64,000 nucleotides of DNA from Aldersonia kunmingensis. Lineage in GTDB: Bacteria; Actinomycetota; Actinomycetes; Mycobacteriales; Mycobacteriaceae. The stretch spans positions 1 through 64,000 of the forward strand of contig NZ_LRRB01000324.1 of the NCBI RefSeq assembly GCF_001646865.1. The letters are read 5' to 3'. Both the position numbers and the translations under genes were made by a program. Shown here piece after piece: positions 49,072 to 57,943 of this stretch; positions within the stretch are counted from its first letter, which is position 1, and the number at the start of each line of letters is the position of its first letter. The notes below the pieces were generated by a model that ran no database searches, was not told the DNA's origin, and saw only the letters and a list, made by a program, of their open reading frames with translations.

Positions 49072-49946
49072 TCCGCGCCGTCCGTGTTGATTCCGGCGAA
49101 CAGGTCGGTCTCGGGAATCCCGGTATGCACCCGGGTCTTGGCGAGCTCGAACTCCTCAGTGGGCCAGACGCGCTGCTGCAACTGCAGCGGGATCGCGAAG
49201 AAGGCGCCATTCGGGTCGATCTGCGTCCGATGCGCGCGCAGCGCGTCGTCGCGGTTGGTGAAGTACTTGCCGCACTGGATCTGGGTCGTCACGCGGGCCA
49301 TGATGTCGCCATGCTCGGGCCGCCAGCGGTCCAACCACTCCTGCATGGGGAACGCATCACCGTTGCGGTCGTACTCCTCTTTGAAAAGCTCGAGGCGACG
49401 CCGGATGAAGCCGTGCGTGTAGTAGATCTTCTGCGGTTCCCACGGCTCGCCGGCCTCGGGGAACAGCGCCGGGTTGCCGGCCGCCTCGTACGCGGCCATC
49501 GAAACCTCGTGGCAGCGAATGTGATCCGGATGCGGATAACCGCCGTTTTCGTCGTAGGTGATCATCACTTGCGGACGGAACTGGCGCACGACGCGGACCA
49601 GCGCCTCGGTCGCCTCGTCGAGCGGAACGGTCGCGAACGATCCCTCCGGCAGCGGCGGCAGCGGATCGCCCTCGGGCAATCCCGAGTCGACGAATCCGAG
49701 CCAGTGCTGCTGCACCCCGAGAATCCGGGCGGCCTCCGCCATCTCCTCGCGGCGGATCTCGATCATCCGATCCTCGACGCCGGGCATGTCCATCGCCGGG
49801 TTGAGCACCGAGCCCCGTTCGCCCCCTGTGAGGGTGACGACCAGAACCTCGTGCCCCTCGTCGGCGTACCTGGCCAGCGTGGCCGCGCCCTTGCTCGACT
49901 CGTCGTCGGGATGGGCGTGCACCGCCATGAGCCGCAGTCCGCTCAC
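49068..49946 (-). CDS. mca: Mycothiol S-conjugate amidase
   Basis: A zinc hydrolase that cleaves mycothiol conjugates of toxins, releasing mercapturic acids for export; marks a mycothiol-using actinobacterium. It has 292 residues. Zinc motifs: [13 protein letters not shown] and GGYPHPDH. The substrate region TYDENGGY is conserved. GTG at 49946 ([13 protein letters not shown]) is preferred to 49958 because AAGGA precedes it and it matches the M. tuberculosis start. Confidence 0.95.
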   Translation of the reverse strand: MSGLRLMAVHAHPDDESSKGAATLARYADEGHEVLVVTLTGGERGSVLNPAMDMPGVEDRMIEIRREEMAEAARILGVQQHWLGFVDSGLPEGDPLPPLPEGSFATVPLDEATEALVRVVRQFRPQVMITYDENGGYPHPDHIRCHEVSMAAYEAAGNPALFPEAGEPWEPQKIYYTHGFIRRRLELFKEEYDRNGDAFPMQEWLDRWRPEHGDIMARVTTQIQCGKYFTNRDDALRAHRTQIDPNGAFFAIPLQLQQRVWPTEEFELAKTRVHTGIPETDLFAGINTDGAE

Positions 49947-50079
49947 GTTTTCCTTCACCTCAGCTTTGGTTCGCTACACCAGCGCCCGCCTGAAACAGCG
50001 GCGCGTCACCTCCCTATAGTTCCACTCGTCGCACTGTGCGCTCAGCCTCACCCCCGCCACCTCCCCGTCCGGAGCTTTC

Positions 50080-50505
50080 ATGACCCACGTCGGCCCAGCC
50101 GATCGCTACCCGTCCGCAACGGGTCGCCGACGTTCCTCGCGTTGGGTGATCGTGCTGCTCGGCGTGCTCGTGGTGGCACTCGGTATCGGGATCGCCTACG
50201 TCGGCTACCGGGAGTTCGGGGTCAAGGAAATCGAGGGGAAGCAAGTCTCCTTCGAGGTCGTCGACGACTCGACCCTGACCATCAAGATGGGTGTGACCAG
50301 GCAGGATCCGAGCCGGCCTGCGGTGTGCATCGTGCGGGCGCGGTCGCGCCAGGGTGACGAGACGGGCAGGCGCGAGGTCTATGTCGCCCCCTCGGACAGC
50401 GGCACTGTGCAATTCGATGTGCCCATCAGGACATCGCGCCCGCCGGTCATCGGCGAGGTCTACGGCTGCTCGTTCGACGTTCCGGCGTATCTCGAGGTCA
50501 ACTAA
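50080..50505 (+). CDS. DUF4307 membrane-anchored protein
   Basis: A 141-residue protein with a basic N-terminus, one membrane helix (WVIVLLGVLVVALGIGIAYV) and an extracytoplasmic domain: VSFEVVDDSTLTIKMGV, CIVRARSRQGDETGRREVYV and VYGCSFDVPAYL, with two cysteines. Matches DUF4307 (Rv1081c), between mca and greA as in mycobacteria. Function unknown. Confidence 0.82.
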   Translation: MTHVGPADRYPSATGRRRSSRWVIVLLGVLVVALGIGIAYVGYREFGVKEIEGKQVSFEVVDDSTLTIKMGVTRQDPSRPAVCIVRARSRQGDETGRREVYVAPSDSGTVQFDVPIRTSRPPVIGEVYGCSFDVPAYLEVN

Positions 50506-50561
50506 GTCGCGTTAGCGCAACCCCCAAAACGCGTCCACCGTGTGAAATCGGCAACTCGTGG

Positions 50562-50603
50562 TAGAATTGCCTGGTACACGGTTCCGGGCAATCGGAGCCG
50601 TGT
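50562..50603 (+). promoter_or_regulatory. greA leader: possible -10 box and hairpin
   Basis: A TAGAAT box at 50562-50567 is followed by a hairpin with 11-bp arms (ACACGGTTCCG at 50576-50586 and CGGAGCCGTGT at 50593-50603, one G-T type pair). It is about 150 nt before the greA start, which implies a long 5' leader. No clear -35 was seen. Confidence 0.4.
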
Positions 50604-50750
50604 TTGCTGCATTGGCGGCGCATGAGTAACGGCGCCAGCACGACATCTCGCACGGTGGGACCCTTGAATTGGTTCGGCCGGGCGGGTTTGTCGGCACTGT
50701 ATGGGCGGGCACCATGATTGCCGCCTCGACACGATATAGGAGCTATTGAG

Positions 50751-51245
50751 ATGACCGAGACCCAGGTGACCTGGCTGACTCCGGAATCGCACGACCGGCT
50801 CAAGAGCGAGCTCGACCAGCTCATTGCCAATCGTCCGGTCATCGCGGCGGAGATCAACGAACGACGTGAAGAGGGCGACCTCAAGGAGAACGGTGGCTAC
50901 CACGCCGCGCGTGAGGAGCAGGGCCAGCAGGAGGCGCGTATTCGCCAGCTGCAGGAGCTGCTGAACAACGCGAAGGTCGGCGAGGCGCCCACCCAGTCCG
51001 GTGTCGCGCTCCCCGGTTCGGTGGTCAAGGTGTACTACGACGGCGACGAGTCGGACACCGAGACCTTCCTGATCGCCACCCGCGAGGAGGGCCTGCGCGA
51101 GTCGAAACTCGAGGTTTATTCGCCGAACTCCCCGCTCGGCGGCGCGCTCCTCGATGCCAAGATCGGCGAGACCCGCGAGTACACGCTCCCCAACGGCAAC
51201 ACCATGAAGGTGACGCTGGTCAGCGCGGAGCCGTACCACTCCTGA
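50751..51245 (+). CDS. greA: Transcription elongation factor GreA
   Basis: A 164-residue factor that rescues backtracked RNA polymerase by stimulating transcript cleavage. The N-terminal coiled coil has [17 protein letters not shown] and the acidic tip [15 protein letters not shown], with the catalytic Asp-x-x-x-Glu in EEGDLKEN. The FKBP-like C-terminal domain ends [21 protein letters not shown] at 50751 follows AGGAG. Confidence 0.96.
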   Translation: MTETQVTWLTPESHDRLKSELDQLIANRPVIAAEINERREEGDLKENGGYHAAREEQGQQEARIRQLQELLNNAKVGEAPTQSGVALPGSVVKVYYDGDESDTETFLIATREEGLRESKLEVYSPNSPLGGALLDAKIGETREYTLPNGNTMKVTLVSAEPYHS

Positions 51246-51262
51246 TCAGCTCGAAACGACGA

Positions 51263-51292
51263 ACGCCCCGGACCATTCGGTCCGGGGCGTTT
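51263..51292. terminator. Bidirectional terminator between greA and metB
   Basis: A 13-bp perfect stem (51263-51275 with 51280-51292), 4-nt loop, followed by T-rich TTTCGTTTG after greA. It sits between convergent genes and can serve both. Confidence 0.85.
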
Positions 51293-51308
51293 CGTTTGTC
51301 TGGGCTGA

Positions 51309-52481
51309 TCAGGCGAGTGCCTGCTCCAGGTCGCCGATCAGGTCGGCGGCGTCCTCGATACCGACCGACAGGCGCACGAGGTCGTTGGGAACCTCGAGCG
51401 CGGAGCCGGCCGTCGAGGCGTGCGTCATCGCGCCCGGATGCTCGATAAGCGACTCGACGCCACCGAGCGACTCGGCGAGCGTGAATACCTCGGTGCGGGC
51501 GCACAGTTCCCGTGCCGCCGCCTCACCGTCGGCGAGGCGCAGCGAGATCATGCCGCCGAATCGGCGCATCTGCTTCGCCGCGACCGCGTGGCCGGGGTGC
51601 TCGGCAAGGCCCGGGTAGATCACCTGGGCAACCTTCGCGTGGCCGGTGAGGAACTCCACAACCGCCTCGGCGTTGTCACTGTGCCGATCCATCCGCAGCG
51701 CAAGCGTCTTGATGCCGCGCAGTGTCAGGAACGCATCAAAGGGGCCCGGCACCGCGCCCGCGCCGTTCTGCAGGAACGCGAACTTGGTGTCGAGTTCCTC
51801 GTCGTCGGTAATCAGCGCGCCGCCGATGACATCGGAATGACCGCCGAGGTACTTGGTCGTCGAGTGCAGCACCACGTCCGCGCCGAGGGTGAGCGGCTGC
51901 TGCAGATAGGGCGAGGCAAAGGTGTTGTCCACCACCAGCTTTGCACCGCCGGCGTGCGCCACCTCCGCGAGCGCGGCGATGTCACCGATGTTGAGAAGCG
52001 GGTTGGTCGGGGTCTCGGTCCAGACAAGCTTGGTGTTCGGTCGCATCTGTGCACGGACCGCGTCCACGTCGGAAACGGGCGCCACCGAGTACTCGATGCC
52101 CCACTCCGTGAACACCTTGTCGATCAACCGGAACGTGCCGCCGTACGCGTCGTTCGGGATGACGAGGTGATCGCCCGGGCGCAGCGCGGCGCGGAGCATG
52201 CAGTCGGTTGCCGCCATGCCCGAGCCGAACGCCCGGCCGAAGGTGCCGGACTCGATCGCGGCGAGATTGTCCTCGAGTACGCGCCGCGTCGGGTTGCCGG
52301 TGCGGCCGTACTCGAACCCATTGCGCATACCGCCGACGCCGTCCTGCGCGAAGGTCGAACTCGCGTAGATCGGGACATTCACCGCACCCGTCTGGGCATC
52401 CGGGTCGAACCCGGCGTGCACGGCACGGGTGGAGAACCCCTGCCAGTTCGCGCGGTCGGCCTTGCTGCGCTGCTCACTCAT
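51309..52481 (-). CDS. metB: Cystathionine gamma-synthase / PLP-dependent transsulfuration enzyme
   Basis: A 390-residue Cys/Met-metabolism PLP enzyme joining O-succinyl- (or O-acetyl-) homoserine with cysteine. Motifs: FEYGRTGNPTRRVLE, FGSGMAATD, and the PLP-lysine site HSTTKYLGGHSDVIGG. Gamma-lyase activity cannot be excluded from sequence. ATG at 52481. Same neighbourhood as Rv1079 (metB); cbs follows 1.4 kb away, so both directions of transsulfuration are encoded nearby. Confidence 0.92.
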   Translation of the reverse strand: MSEQRSKADRANWQGFSTRAVHAGFDPDAQTGAVNVPIYASSTFAQDGVGGMRNGFEYGRTGNPTRRVLEDNLAAIESGTFGRAFGSGMAATDCMLRAALRPGDHLVIPNDAYGGTFRLIDKVFTEWGIEYSVAPVSDVDAVRAQMRPNTKLVWTETPTNPLLNIGDIAALAEVAHAGGAKLVVDNTFASPYLQQPLTLGADVVLHSTTKYLGGHSDVIGGALITDDEELDTKFAFLQNGAGAVPGPFDAFLTLRGIKTLALRMDRHSDNAEAVVEFLTGHAKVAQVIYPGLAEHPGHAVAAKQMRRFGGMISLRLADGEAAARELCARTEVFTLAESLGGVESLIEHPGAMTHASTAGSALEVPNDLVRLSVGIEDAADLIGDLEQALA

Positions 52482-52624
52482 GGCGATGAGCATATTCCCC
52501 GCCGCATGGCCTGAAATCGGCGGGACATCCAGCCACAATGAGCAAGAATCTTCTCTCAATTACCACAAGGTCCCGAAACGGACGCTCGCCAGCCGATAGC
52601 CTGCCTTCCAGGGAGGACACCATT

Positions 52625-53128
52625 ATGAGCTTGCCGACAACGCCTATCCGACAGCCACTCCTGCGTGCAGCGACCGTGCTGTTCGTCCTGCTCGCGGGCC
52701 TGTTCGGCATGACCGCGCCGGCCCAAGCGGCCCCCACGCGCGTCACCGAACTCGGCCAGGTGCACACCCTTGCCGGCGGCAGCCTGTTCTGCGCAGGCAG
52801 CGTCCGGGTATGGGCAACGACCAATACGGACTGGGGTGATCGCTCGATCCTCAATGCGCAGGCGCTGCCGATGCAGGGGTTGGCAACTGGCTCGGTGGGG
52901 ACCTCGGCCGGCTCGAGTCTCGGCGGCCCCTGCGTCGTGGGTGTGCGGGTCGGATGGCGCAATGTGACCACGGGCCAGGTCGGTGAATGGCGCTTCGCAG
53001 TCACTTCCGGTCCGTACGGCAGCATGCAGTACGCGCTGTTCCAGCCCACCGGGAAGGGACGCATAGTGACCGACGTGACCACCGACCAGTTGAACATTCC
53101 GAGCTTCAGCGCGTACGACGTCTTCTAG
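52625..53128 (+). CDS. Exported protein of unknown function, paralogue A
   Basis: A 167-residue protein with a signal peptide: LLRAATVLFVLLAGLFGM and a PAQAA cleavage site at about residue 35. The mature part of about 130 residues has two cysteines (LFCAGS, GPCVVG) and motifs VRVWATTNTDW, VRVGWRNVTTGQVGEW, FQPTGKGRIVTDVTTDQLNIPS (short form FQPTGKGRIVTDVTTDQL). No family is recognised. ATG at 52625 follows GGGAGGA. It is absent between metB and cbs in M. tuberculosis, where pra sits instead. Confidence 0.8.
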   Translation: MSLPTTPIRQPLLRAATVLFVLLAGLFGMTAPAQAAPTRVTELGQVHTLAGGSLFCAGSVRVWATTNTDWGDRSILNAQALPMQGLATGSVGTSAGSSLGGPCVVGVRVGWRNVTTGQVGEWRFAVTSGPYGSMQYALFQPTGKGRIVTDVTTDQLNIPSFSAYDVF

Positions 53129-53143
53129 GTCGTAAACACCAAG

Positions 53144-53170
53144 GGCCGGGCAGGCATTGTCTGCCCGGCC
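53144..53170 (+). terminator. Terminator hairpin after exported paralogue A
   Basis: A 10-bp perfect stem GGCCGGGCAG / CTGCCCGGCC with a 7-nt loop, followed by TTCTGCTGT. Nearly the same hairpin recurs after paralogue B, so it was duplicated with the gene. Confidence 0.75.
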
Positions 53171-53292
53171 TTCTGCTGTCCGGATCGGCTACGCGTTCCC
53201 AGCACGGCCCGGCGGGGCCTTCGCAGCAGCACCTCGGGTCCAACATTACGAACCGCTACCCTCTACTGGTCAAGCGTTCAGAAAGGAATTGT

Positions 53293-53808
53293 ATGAGTTT
53301 GCCGAATTGGCCCAGCCGAAAGGCATTGCTCCGCGCAGTGACTGTGTTGGCAATTTCGCTTGCGGGCCTGTTTAGCACCGTCGCGCCGGCGCAGGCAGCG
53401 CCCACCCGCGACAAAGAACTCGGTCAGGTGCAGACGATCACCACCGTCGGCGGGTTTTGCGCGGGAAGCATCCGGGTGTGGGCATCGGCCAACGCGGAGT
53501 GGCATGGCCGAGCGATGCTCAATGTGCAGGCGCTGCCGTGGCAGGGCTTGAGCGGCTCGTCGAGCGGCTGGTCGTCCGGCTCGGCGGCCGGATCCTCGCT
53601 CGCAGCCAGCTGCAGCGTGGGGGTTCGGGTCGCATGGCGCAACGTGCACACCGGCAAGACGGGTGAATGGAAATTCCAGCTCACCGCCGGCCCCTCCGGC
53701 AGCATGCAGCACGCGATGTTCCAGCCCACCGGTAAGGGACGAGTCGTCACCGACGTGACCACGGACCAGCTCAATATTCCGAGTCACGGCGAGTTCGACG
53801 CCGAGTAG
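53293..53808 (+). CDS. Exported protein of unknown function, paralogue B
   Basis: A 171-residue paralogue of the preceding gene: signal peptide (LLRAVTVLAISLAGLFS, PAQAA cleavage), shared cysteines (GFCAGS, ASCSVG) and shared motifs VRVAWRNVHTGKTGEW and FQPTGKGRVVTDVTTDQL. It differs by a Ser/Gly-rich insertion (SGSSSGWSSGSAAGSS). ATG at 53293 follows AAAGGAA. Both probably form small disulfide-stabilised beta domains outside the cell; role unknown. Confidence 0.8.
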   Translation: MSLPNWPSRKALLRAVTVLAISLAGLFSTVAPAQAAPTRDKELGQVQTITTVGGFCAGSIRVWASANAEWHGRAMLNVQALPWQGLSGSSSGWSSGSAAGSSLAASCSVGVRVAWRNVHTGKTGEWKFQLTAGPSGSMQHAMFQPTGKGRVVTDVTTDQLNIPSHGEFDAE

Positions 53809-53822
53809 ACCGCAACTGGCAT

Positions 53823-53856
53823 AAAGGCCGGGCAGGCATCGCCTGCCCGGCCTTTT
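53823..53856. terminator. Terminator between paralogue B and cbs
   Basis: A 15-bp stem (53823-53837 with 53841-53855) and 3-nt loop followed by TTTT. The same GGCCGGGCAGG core as the hairpin after paralogue A. It can terminate both convergent genes. Confidence 0.85.
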
Positions 53857-53866
53857 GCTGTTCGGA

Positions 53867-55252
53867 TCAGCTGCTCTCGCTGAGGAAGCCGAGCAGGTCG
53901 TGGCGAGTGATAACGCCGACCGGCTTGCCATCCTCCACCACCATCAGCGCATCGGTGTCGTGGAGGGCCTTGGTCGCAGCCGATACCTGCTCGCCTGCAC
54001 CGATCAGCGGGAACGGCTGGCTCATGTGCTTGGCAACGGGATCGGCGAGATGCGCACGGCCCTCGAAAACTGCCGAAAGCAGGTCGCGCTCGGTGACGCT
54101 GCCCGCGACCTCACCGGCCATGACCGGCGGCTCGGAACTGACGACGGGCATCTGCGAGACGCCGTACTCGCGGAGGATCTCGATCGCGTCGCGCAGCGTC
54201 TCGGACGGGTGGGTGTGCACGAGATCCGGCAGCGCACCGGACTTGCCGCGCAGCACATCGCCCACTGTCGGCTCGTCGGTCTTGCCGTCGAGGCGCGAGC
54301 GGAGGAACCCGTAGGAGCGCATCCAGTCGTCGTTGAAGATCTTCGACAGGTAGCCGCGGCCGCCGTCCGGCAGCAGCACGACCACCACAGCGCCCGGGCC
54401 CTCCCGCTCGGCAACCTCGAGTGCGGCGACCATGGCCATGCCGCACGAGCCGCCGACCAGTAGGCCCTCCTCGCGAGCGAGGCGGCGGGTCATCTCGAAC
54501 GAATCGGCGTCCGAGACCGCGATGATCTCGTCCGGAATGGCCGGGTCGTACGCGCTGGGCCAGAAGTCTTCACCCACGCCCTCGACGAGGTAGGGCCGTC
54601 CGGTGCCACCGGAGTAGACCGAGCCCTCGGGGTCGGCGCCGACGACCTTGACCTTGCCGCCCGAAACTTCCTTCAGGTACCTGCCTGCGCCGGTGATCGT
54701 GCCGCCGGTGCCGACGCCGGCAACGAAGTGTGTGACCTTGCCATCGGTGTCGCGCCAGATCTCGGGACCGGTGGTCTCGTAGTGGCTCGCCGGGCCGCCG
54801 GGGTTGGAGTACTGGTCCGGCTTCCAGGCGCCCGGGATCTCGCGCGTCAGCCGGTCGGAGACGTTGTAGTAGCTGTCCGGGTGCTCCGGCGGCACGGCGG
54901 TCGGGCACACCACGACCTCGGCGCCATACGCCTTGAGCACGTTGCGCTTGTCCTCGCTGACCTTGTCCGGGCAGACGAAAACGCACTTGTAGCCGCGCTG
55001 CTGGGCGACGAGCGCCAGGCCGATGCCGGTGTTGCCGGAGGTCGGCTCCACGATCGTGCCACCGGGCTTCAACGCGCCGGACTCCTCCGCGGCGTCGACC
55101 ATCTTCACCGCGATACGGTCCTTCGAGCTGCCGCCCGGGTTGAGGTACTCGATCTTGGCGGCGACCACGCCGGAATTCGGCCGCACTACCGACGAGAGCT
55201 TGACGAGCGGGGTGTTCCCGATGAGATCGACGACATGCTCAGCGATACGCAT
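53867..55252 (-). CDS. cbs: Cystathionine beta-synthase
   Basis: A 461-residue PLP enzyme condensing homocysteine with serine. The PLP lysine is in NPGGSSKDRIA, the phosphate loop is GVGTGGTITGAG, and EPTSGNTGIG is conserved. A C-terminal pair of CBS regulatory domains (about residues 335-461) includes SQMPVVSSEPP and DALMVVEDGKPVGVITRHDLL. Corresponds to Rv1077. ATG at 55252 starts the family N-terminus MRIAEHVVDLIGNTPLV. Confidence 0.95.
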   Translation of the reverse strand: MRIAEHVVDLIGNTPLVKLSSVVRPNSGVVAAKIEYLNPGGSSKDRIAVKMVDAAEESGALKPGGTIVEPTSGNTGIGLALVAQQRGYKCVFVCPDKVSEDKRNVLKAYGAEVVVCPTAVPPEHPDSYYNVSDRLTREIPGAWKPDQYSNPGGPASHYETTGPEIWRDTDGKVTHFVAGVGTGGTITGAGRYLKEVSGGKVKVVGADPEGSVYSGGTGRPYLVEGVGEDFWPSAYDPAIPDEIIAVSDADSFEMTRRLAREEGLLVGGSCGMAMVAALEVAEREGPGAVVVVLLPDGGRGYLSKIFNDDWMRSYGFLRSRLDGKTDEPTVGDVLRGKSGALPDLVHTHPSETLRDAIEILREYGVSQMPVVSSEPPVMAGEVAGSVTERDLLSAVFEGRAHLADPVAKHMSQPFPLIGAGEQVSAATKALHDTDALMVVEDGKPVGVITRHDLLGFLSESS

Positions 55253-55387
55253 GACTCCATCGTCCCAGAACGGCCGGGTGAACACTTCGCTGGCTACCCC
55301 TTAGTGTGCCGACGCGCTTGCCGCTCAGCGACTAGATTCGAATCGGCTCAAGATGTCGTGGGAAACGGTGGATCGAGGGGTGAGGCG

Positions 55388-56392
55388 ATGACTCCCCGAT
55401 GGCGGGTGGCGGCGGTAACGGGCGCCGCGACGGTGGTTGCCGGATCGAGCGCCGGGACGGCGTATTGGGCGGCCTACAACTACCTGATGAATCAGGCGGC
55501 GACGGCGCGCGGTGTGATAGGCCGCGACACCGCCAAACCCCCCGCAGCGGACGGGATCTACTCCCCCGGGTGCGTCGCACCGGAAACTGCGGGAGCACCG
55601 TTCGACCTGCACCTGATGATCTTCGGCGACTCCACCGCAGCCGGGCAGGGCTGCACGATTGCCGAGGAGGTGCCGGGCGTACGCATTGCGCGCGGGCTCG
55701 CCGAGGAGACCGGGCAACGGATCCGGTTGAGCACCAAGGCGATTCCGGGCGCAACCTCGAAGGGCCTCTCCGGCCAGGTCGACGCGATGTTCATCACCGG
55801 TCCTGCACCGGACGCCGCCGTCATCCTCATCGGCGCCAATGACGTCACGAAGAAGCACTCCATCGCGGCCTCGGCGCGCCGGCTCGGCGAGGCCGTGGAC
55901 CGGCTGCATCAGGCGGGCACCGTTGTTGTGGTCGGGACGTGCCCTGATCTGGGCGTCATCACCGCGATCCCGCAACCGCTGCGCACGGTGGTACGGAACT
56001 GGGGGCTCCGGCTGGCGCGCGCCCAGGCCGAGGCGACGCGTGCGGGCGGCGGGCATCCGGTGGCACTGGCCGACCTGCTCGCGCCGGAGTTCCTCGCCGC
56101 ACCCGACCGTATGTTCTCCCCCGATCAGTTCCACCCGTCCGCCGCGGGATACGAACTTGCTGCGGAGGAACTGCTGCCGGTGCTCGCCGCGGCACTCGGC
56201 GAATGGCGGGGCGGTCCGATCCCCGACGCGCCCGAGTTGTCCGAGGCTGCGGAGAAGCGCCGAACCAGTGCCCGCGCGGTCGATGCGCTCAACCGTTTCC
56301 TCCGCCGCCACGACGACACGGCCACGGCGCAGACGGTGCTCGCGGCGGCAGATTCCGGACGGCACCGAAGCGCCGCCGCCCGCGCGACGTAA
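55388..56392 (+). CDS. SGNH/GDSL-family hydrolase (Rv1075c-like)
   Basis: A 334-residue protein with an N-terminal signal or anchor (VAAVTGAATVVAGSSAGTAYW) and an SGNH esterase domain: block I FGDSTAAGQG (nucleophile serine), block III LIGANDVTKK and block V DQFHPSAAGYELA (catalytic Asp and His). Likely an exported esterase acting on acyl or acetyl esters. ATG at 55388 follows a GAGG-rich site. Divergent from cbs by 135 bp. Confidence 0.88.
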   Translation: MTPRWRVAAVTGAATVVAGSSAGTAYWAAYNYLMNQAATARGVIGRDTAKPPAADGIYSPGCVAPETAGAPFDLHLMIFGDSTAAGQGCTIAEEVPGVRIARGLAEETGQRIRLSTKAIPGATSKGLSGQVDAMFITGPAPDAAVILIGANDVTKKHSIAASARRLGEAVDRLHQAGTVVVVGTCPDLGVITAIPQPLRTVVRNWGLRLARAQAEATRAGGGHPVALADLLAPEFLAAPDRMFSPDQFHPSAAGYELAAEELLPVLAAALGEWRGGPIPDAPELSEAAEKRRTSARAVDALNRFLRRHDDTATAQTVLAAADSGRHRSAAARAT

Positions 56393-56457
56393 TGTTGCCC
56401 GCGACCATAGTGATTTGACCCACGAATAGGGATCAGGTTCCACAGAGGAGTTTTGCA

Positions 56458-57675
56458 ATGCCCGAGGCAGTAATCGTTTCTGCTGTGCGCTCGCCGATCG
56501 GTCGCGCCGGCAAGGGATCGCTCAAGGACGTTCGGCCGGACGATCTGGCCGCTCAGATGGTCGCCGCGGCGCTCGCGAAGGTGCCCGAGCTCGACCCGAC
56601 CGAGATCGACGACCTGATCATGGGCTGCGGTCAGCCCGGCGGTAAGTCCGGCTTCAACATCGCCAAGGTTGTCGCCACGACCCTCGGCTACGACTTCGTG
56701 CCCGGCGTCACGGTCAACCGCTACTGCTCGTCGTCGCTGCAGACCACCCGGATGGCGATGCACGCCATCCGCGCTGGTGAGGGCGATGTCTTCATCTCCG
56801 CCGGTGTCGAGTCGGTCTCGAGCTTCCCGTCCGGCAACGCCGACGGCTGGCCCGACACCAAGAACGACCGCTACGCCGATGCGCAGGCGCGCACCGCGCA
56901 GTCCGCGCTTGGCGGCGTCACCTGGACCGACCCGCGTGCGGACGGCGTGCTGCCCGACATCTACATCGCGATGGGCCAGACCGCGGAGAACGTCGCGACC
57001 TACACCGGTATCTCCCGCGAGGACCAGGACCGCTGGGGCGTGCGCAGCCAGAACCGCGCCGAGGACGCGATCAACCGCGGCTTCTTCGCCAACGAGATCA
57101 CCCCGGTCACCCTGGCCGACGGCACCGTCGTCTCCACCGACGACGGCCCGCGTGCCGGCACCACCTACGAGGGCATCAGCGGCCTGAAGCCGGTCTTCCG
57201 TCCCGACGGCACCGTGACCGCCGGCAACGCCTGCCCGCTCAACGACGGTGCTGCCGCGCTCGTGATCATGTCCGACACCAAGGCCAAGGCCCTCGGCCTG
57301 ACCCCGCTCGCGCGAATCGTCTCCACCGCCGCGACCGGCCTGTCCCCCGAGATCATGGGCCTCGGCCCGATCGAAGCGGTCAAGAAGGCCCTCGGCTACG
57401 CGAAGATGTCGACCTCCGACATCGACCTGTTCGAGATCAACGAGGCGTTCGCCGTTCAGGTGCTCGGCTCGGCTCGTGCGCTTGACCTCGACGAGGACAA
57501 GATCAACATCTCGGGTGGTGCGATCGCGATCGGTCACCCGTTCGGCATGACCGGTGCCCGCATCACCAACACCCTGCTCAACAACCTGCGCGAGCAGGAC
57601 AAGACCTTCGGCGTCGAGACCATGTGTGTCGGCGGCGGCCAGGGCATGGCGATGGTGCTCGAGCGCCTCAGCTGA
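56458..57675 (+). CDS. Acetyl-CoA acetyltransferase (thiolase, FadA3-like)
   Basis: A 405-residue thiolase cleaving 3-ketoacyl-CoA, or condensing acetyl-CoA. The nucleophilic cysteine is in NRYCSSSLQTT, followed by EINEAFAVQVL, GHPFGMTGAR and a C-terminal base cysteine in MCVGGGQGMAM. Corresponds to Rv1074c. ATG at 56458 follows AGAGGAG. Chain-length preference is not predictable from this. Confidence 0.93.
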   Translation: MPEAVIVSAVRSPIGRAGKGSLKDVRPDDLAAQMVAAALAKVPELDPTEIDDLIMGCGQPGGKSGFNIAKVVATTLGYDFVPGVTVNRYCSSSLQTTRMAMHAIRAGEGDVFISAGVESVSSFPSGNADGWPDTKNDRYADAQARTAQSALGGVTWTDPRADGVLPDIYIAMGQTAENVATYTGISREDQDRWGVRSQNRAEDAINRGFFANEITPVTLADGTVVSTDDGPRAGTTYEGISGLKPVFRPDGTVTAGNACPLNDGAAALVIMSDTKAKALGLTPLARIVSTAATGLSPEIMGLGPIEAVKKALGYAKMSTSDIDLFEINEAFAVQVLGSARALDLDEDKINISGGAIAIGHPFGMTGARITNTLLNNLREQDKTFGVETMCVGGGQGMAMVLERLS

Positions 57676-57693
57676 TCCCTCTTCGGGTCACAA

Positions 57694-57734
57694 AGCACCC
57701 GCGGGCGATTCGTCGCCCGCGGGTGCTTCTTTTT
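57694..57734 (+). terminator. Strong intrinsic terminator after the thiolase gene
   Basis: A 15-bp perfect stem (57694-57708 with 57713-57727) with a TTCG tetraloop, directly followed by TCTTTTTT. The best intrinsic terminator in the window. Confidence 0.95.
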
Positions 57735-57746
57735 GGCTCGCTTCGC

Positions 57747-57880
57747 GGGTGCAAATCTTCCGTACGGGGGCGAAACTTCGCACCCACGAACAGGTTTTGC
57801 ACTCGTGAAGGACTGCTAAACCGGTGCGAAATTGGTAAACGGGGGCGAAACTTCGCACCCGGGAACACAATTTGCACCCG
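57747..57880. repeat. 59-bp nested-palindrome repeat, copies 4 and 5
   Basis: Copy 4 (57747-57805) and copy 5 (57822-57880) are separated by 16 bp, like copies 1 and 2. Both keep the inner hairpin GGGGGCGAAACTTCGCACCC intact; the outer arms are GGGTGCAAAT / GTTTTGCACTC and CGGTGCGAAATTG / CAATTTGCACCCG. They lie between the thiolase terminator and the convergent membrane-protein gene. Confidence 0.85.
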
Positions 57881-57902
57881 TTTGGGCGCCCGAAAACGAG
57901 AA

Positions 57903-57928
57903 CGGCCCCGCGCTGATGCGCGAGGCCG
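57903..57928 (-). terminator. Hairpin after the Bax-inhibitor-type gene
   Basis: Arms CGGCC-CGCGC and GCGCG-GGCCG with one central mismatch and a TGAT loop, 16 bp beyond the stop of the minus-strand gene. The minus-strand tail contains CTCGTTTTCG. Confidence 0.6.
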
Positions 57929-57943
57929 CTGTCGTGTCGGTTG

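Noticed and set aside
57747-57880. The 59-bp repeats as a CRISPR array
   Set aside because: At most two units per site, the 16-bp spacers are too short, the repeats are too diverged and no cas gene is present.
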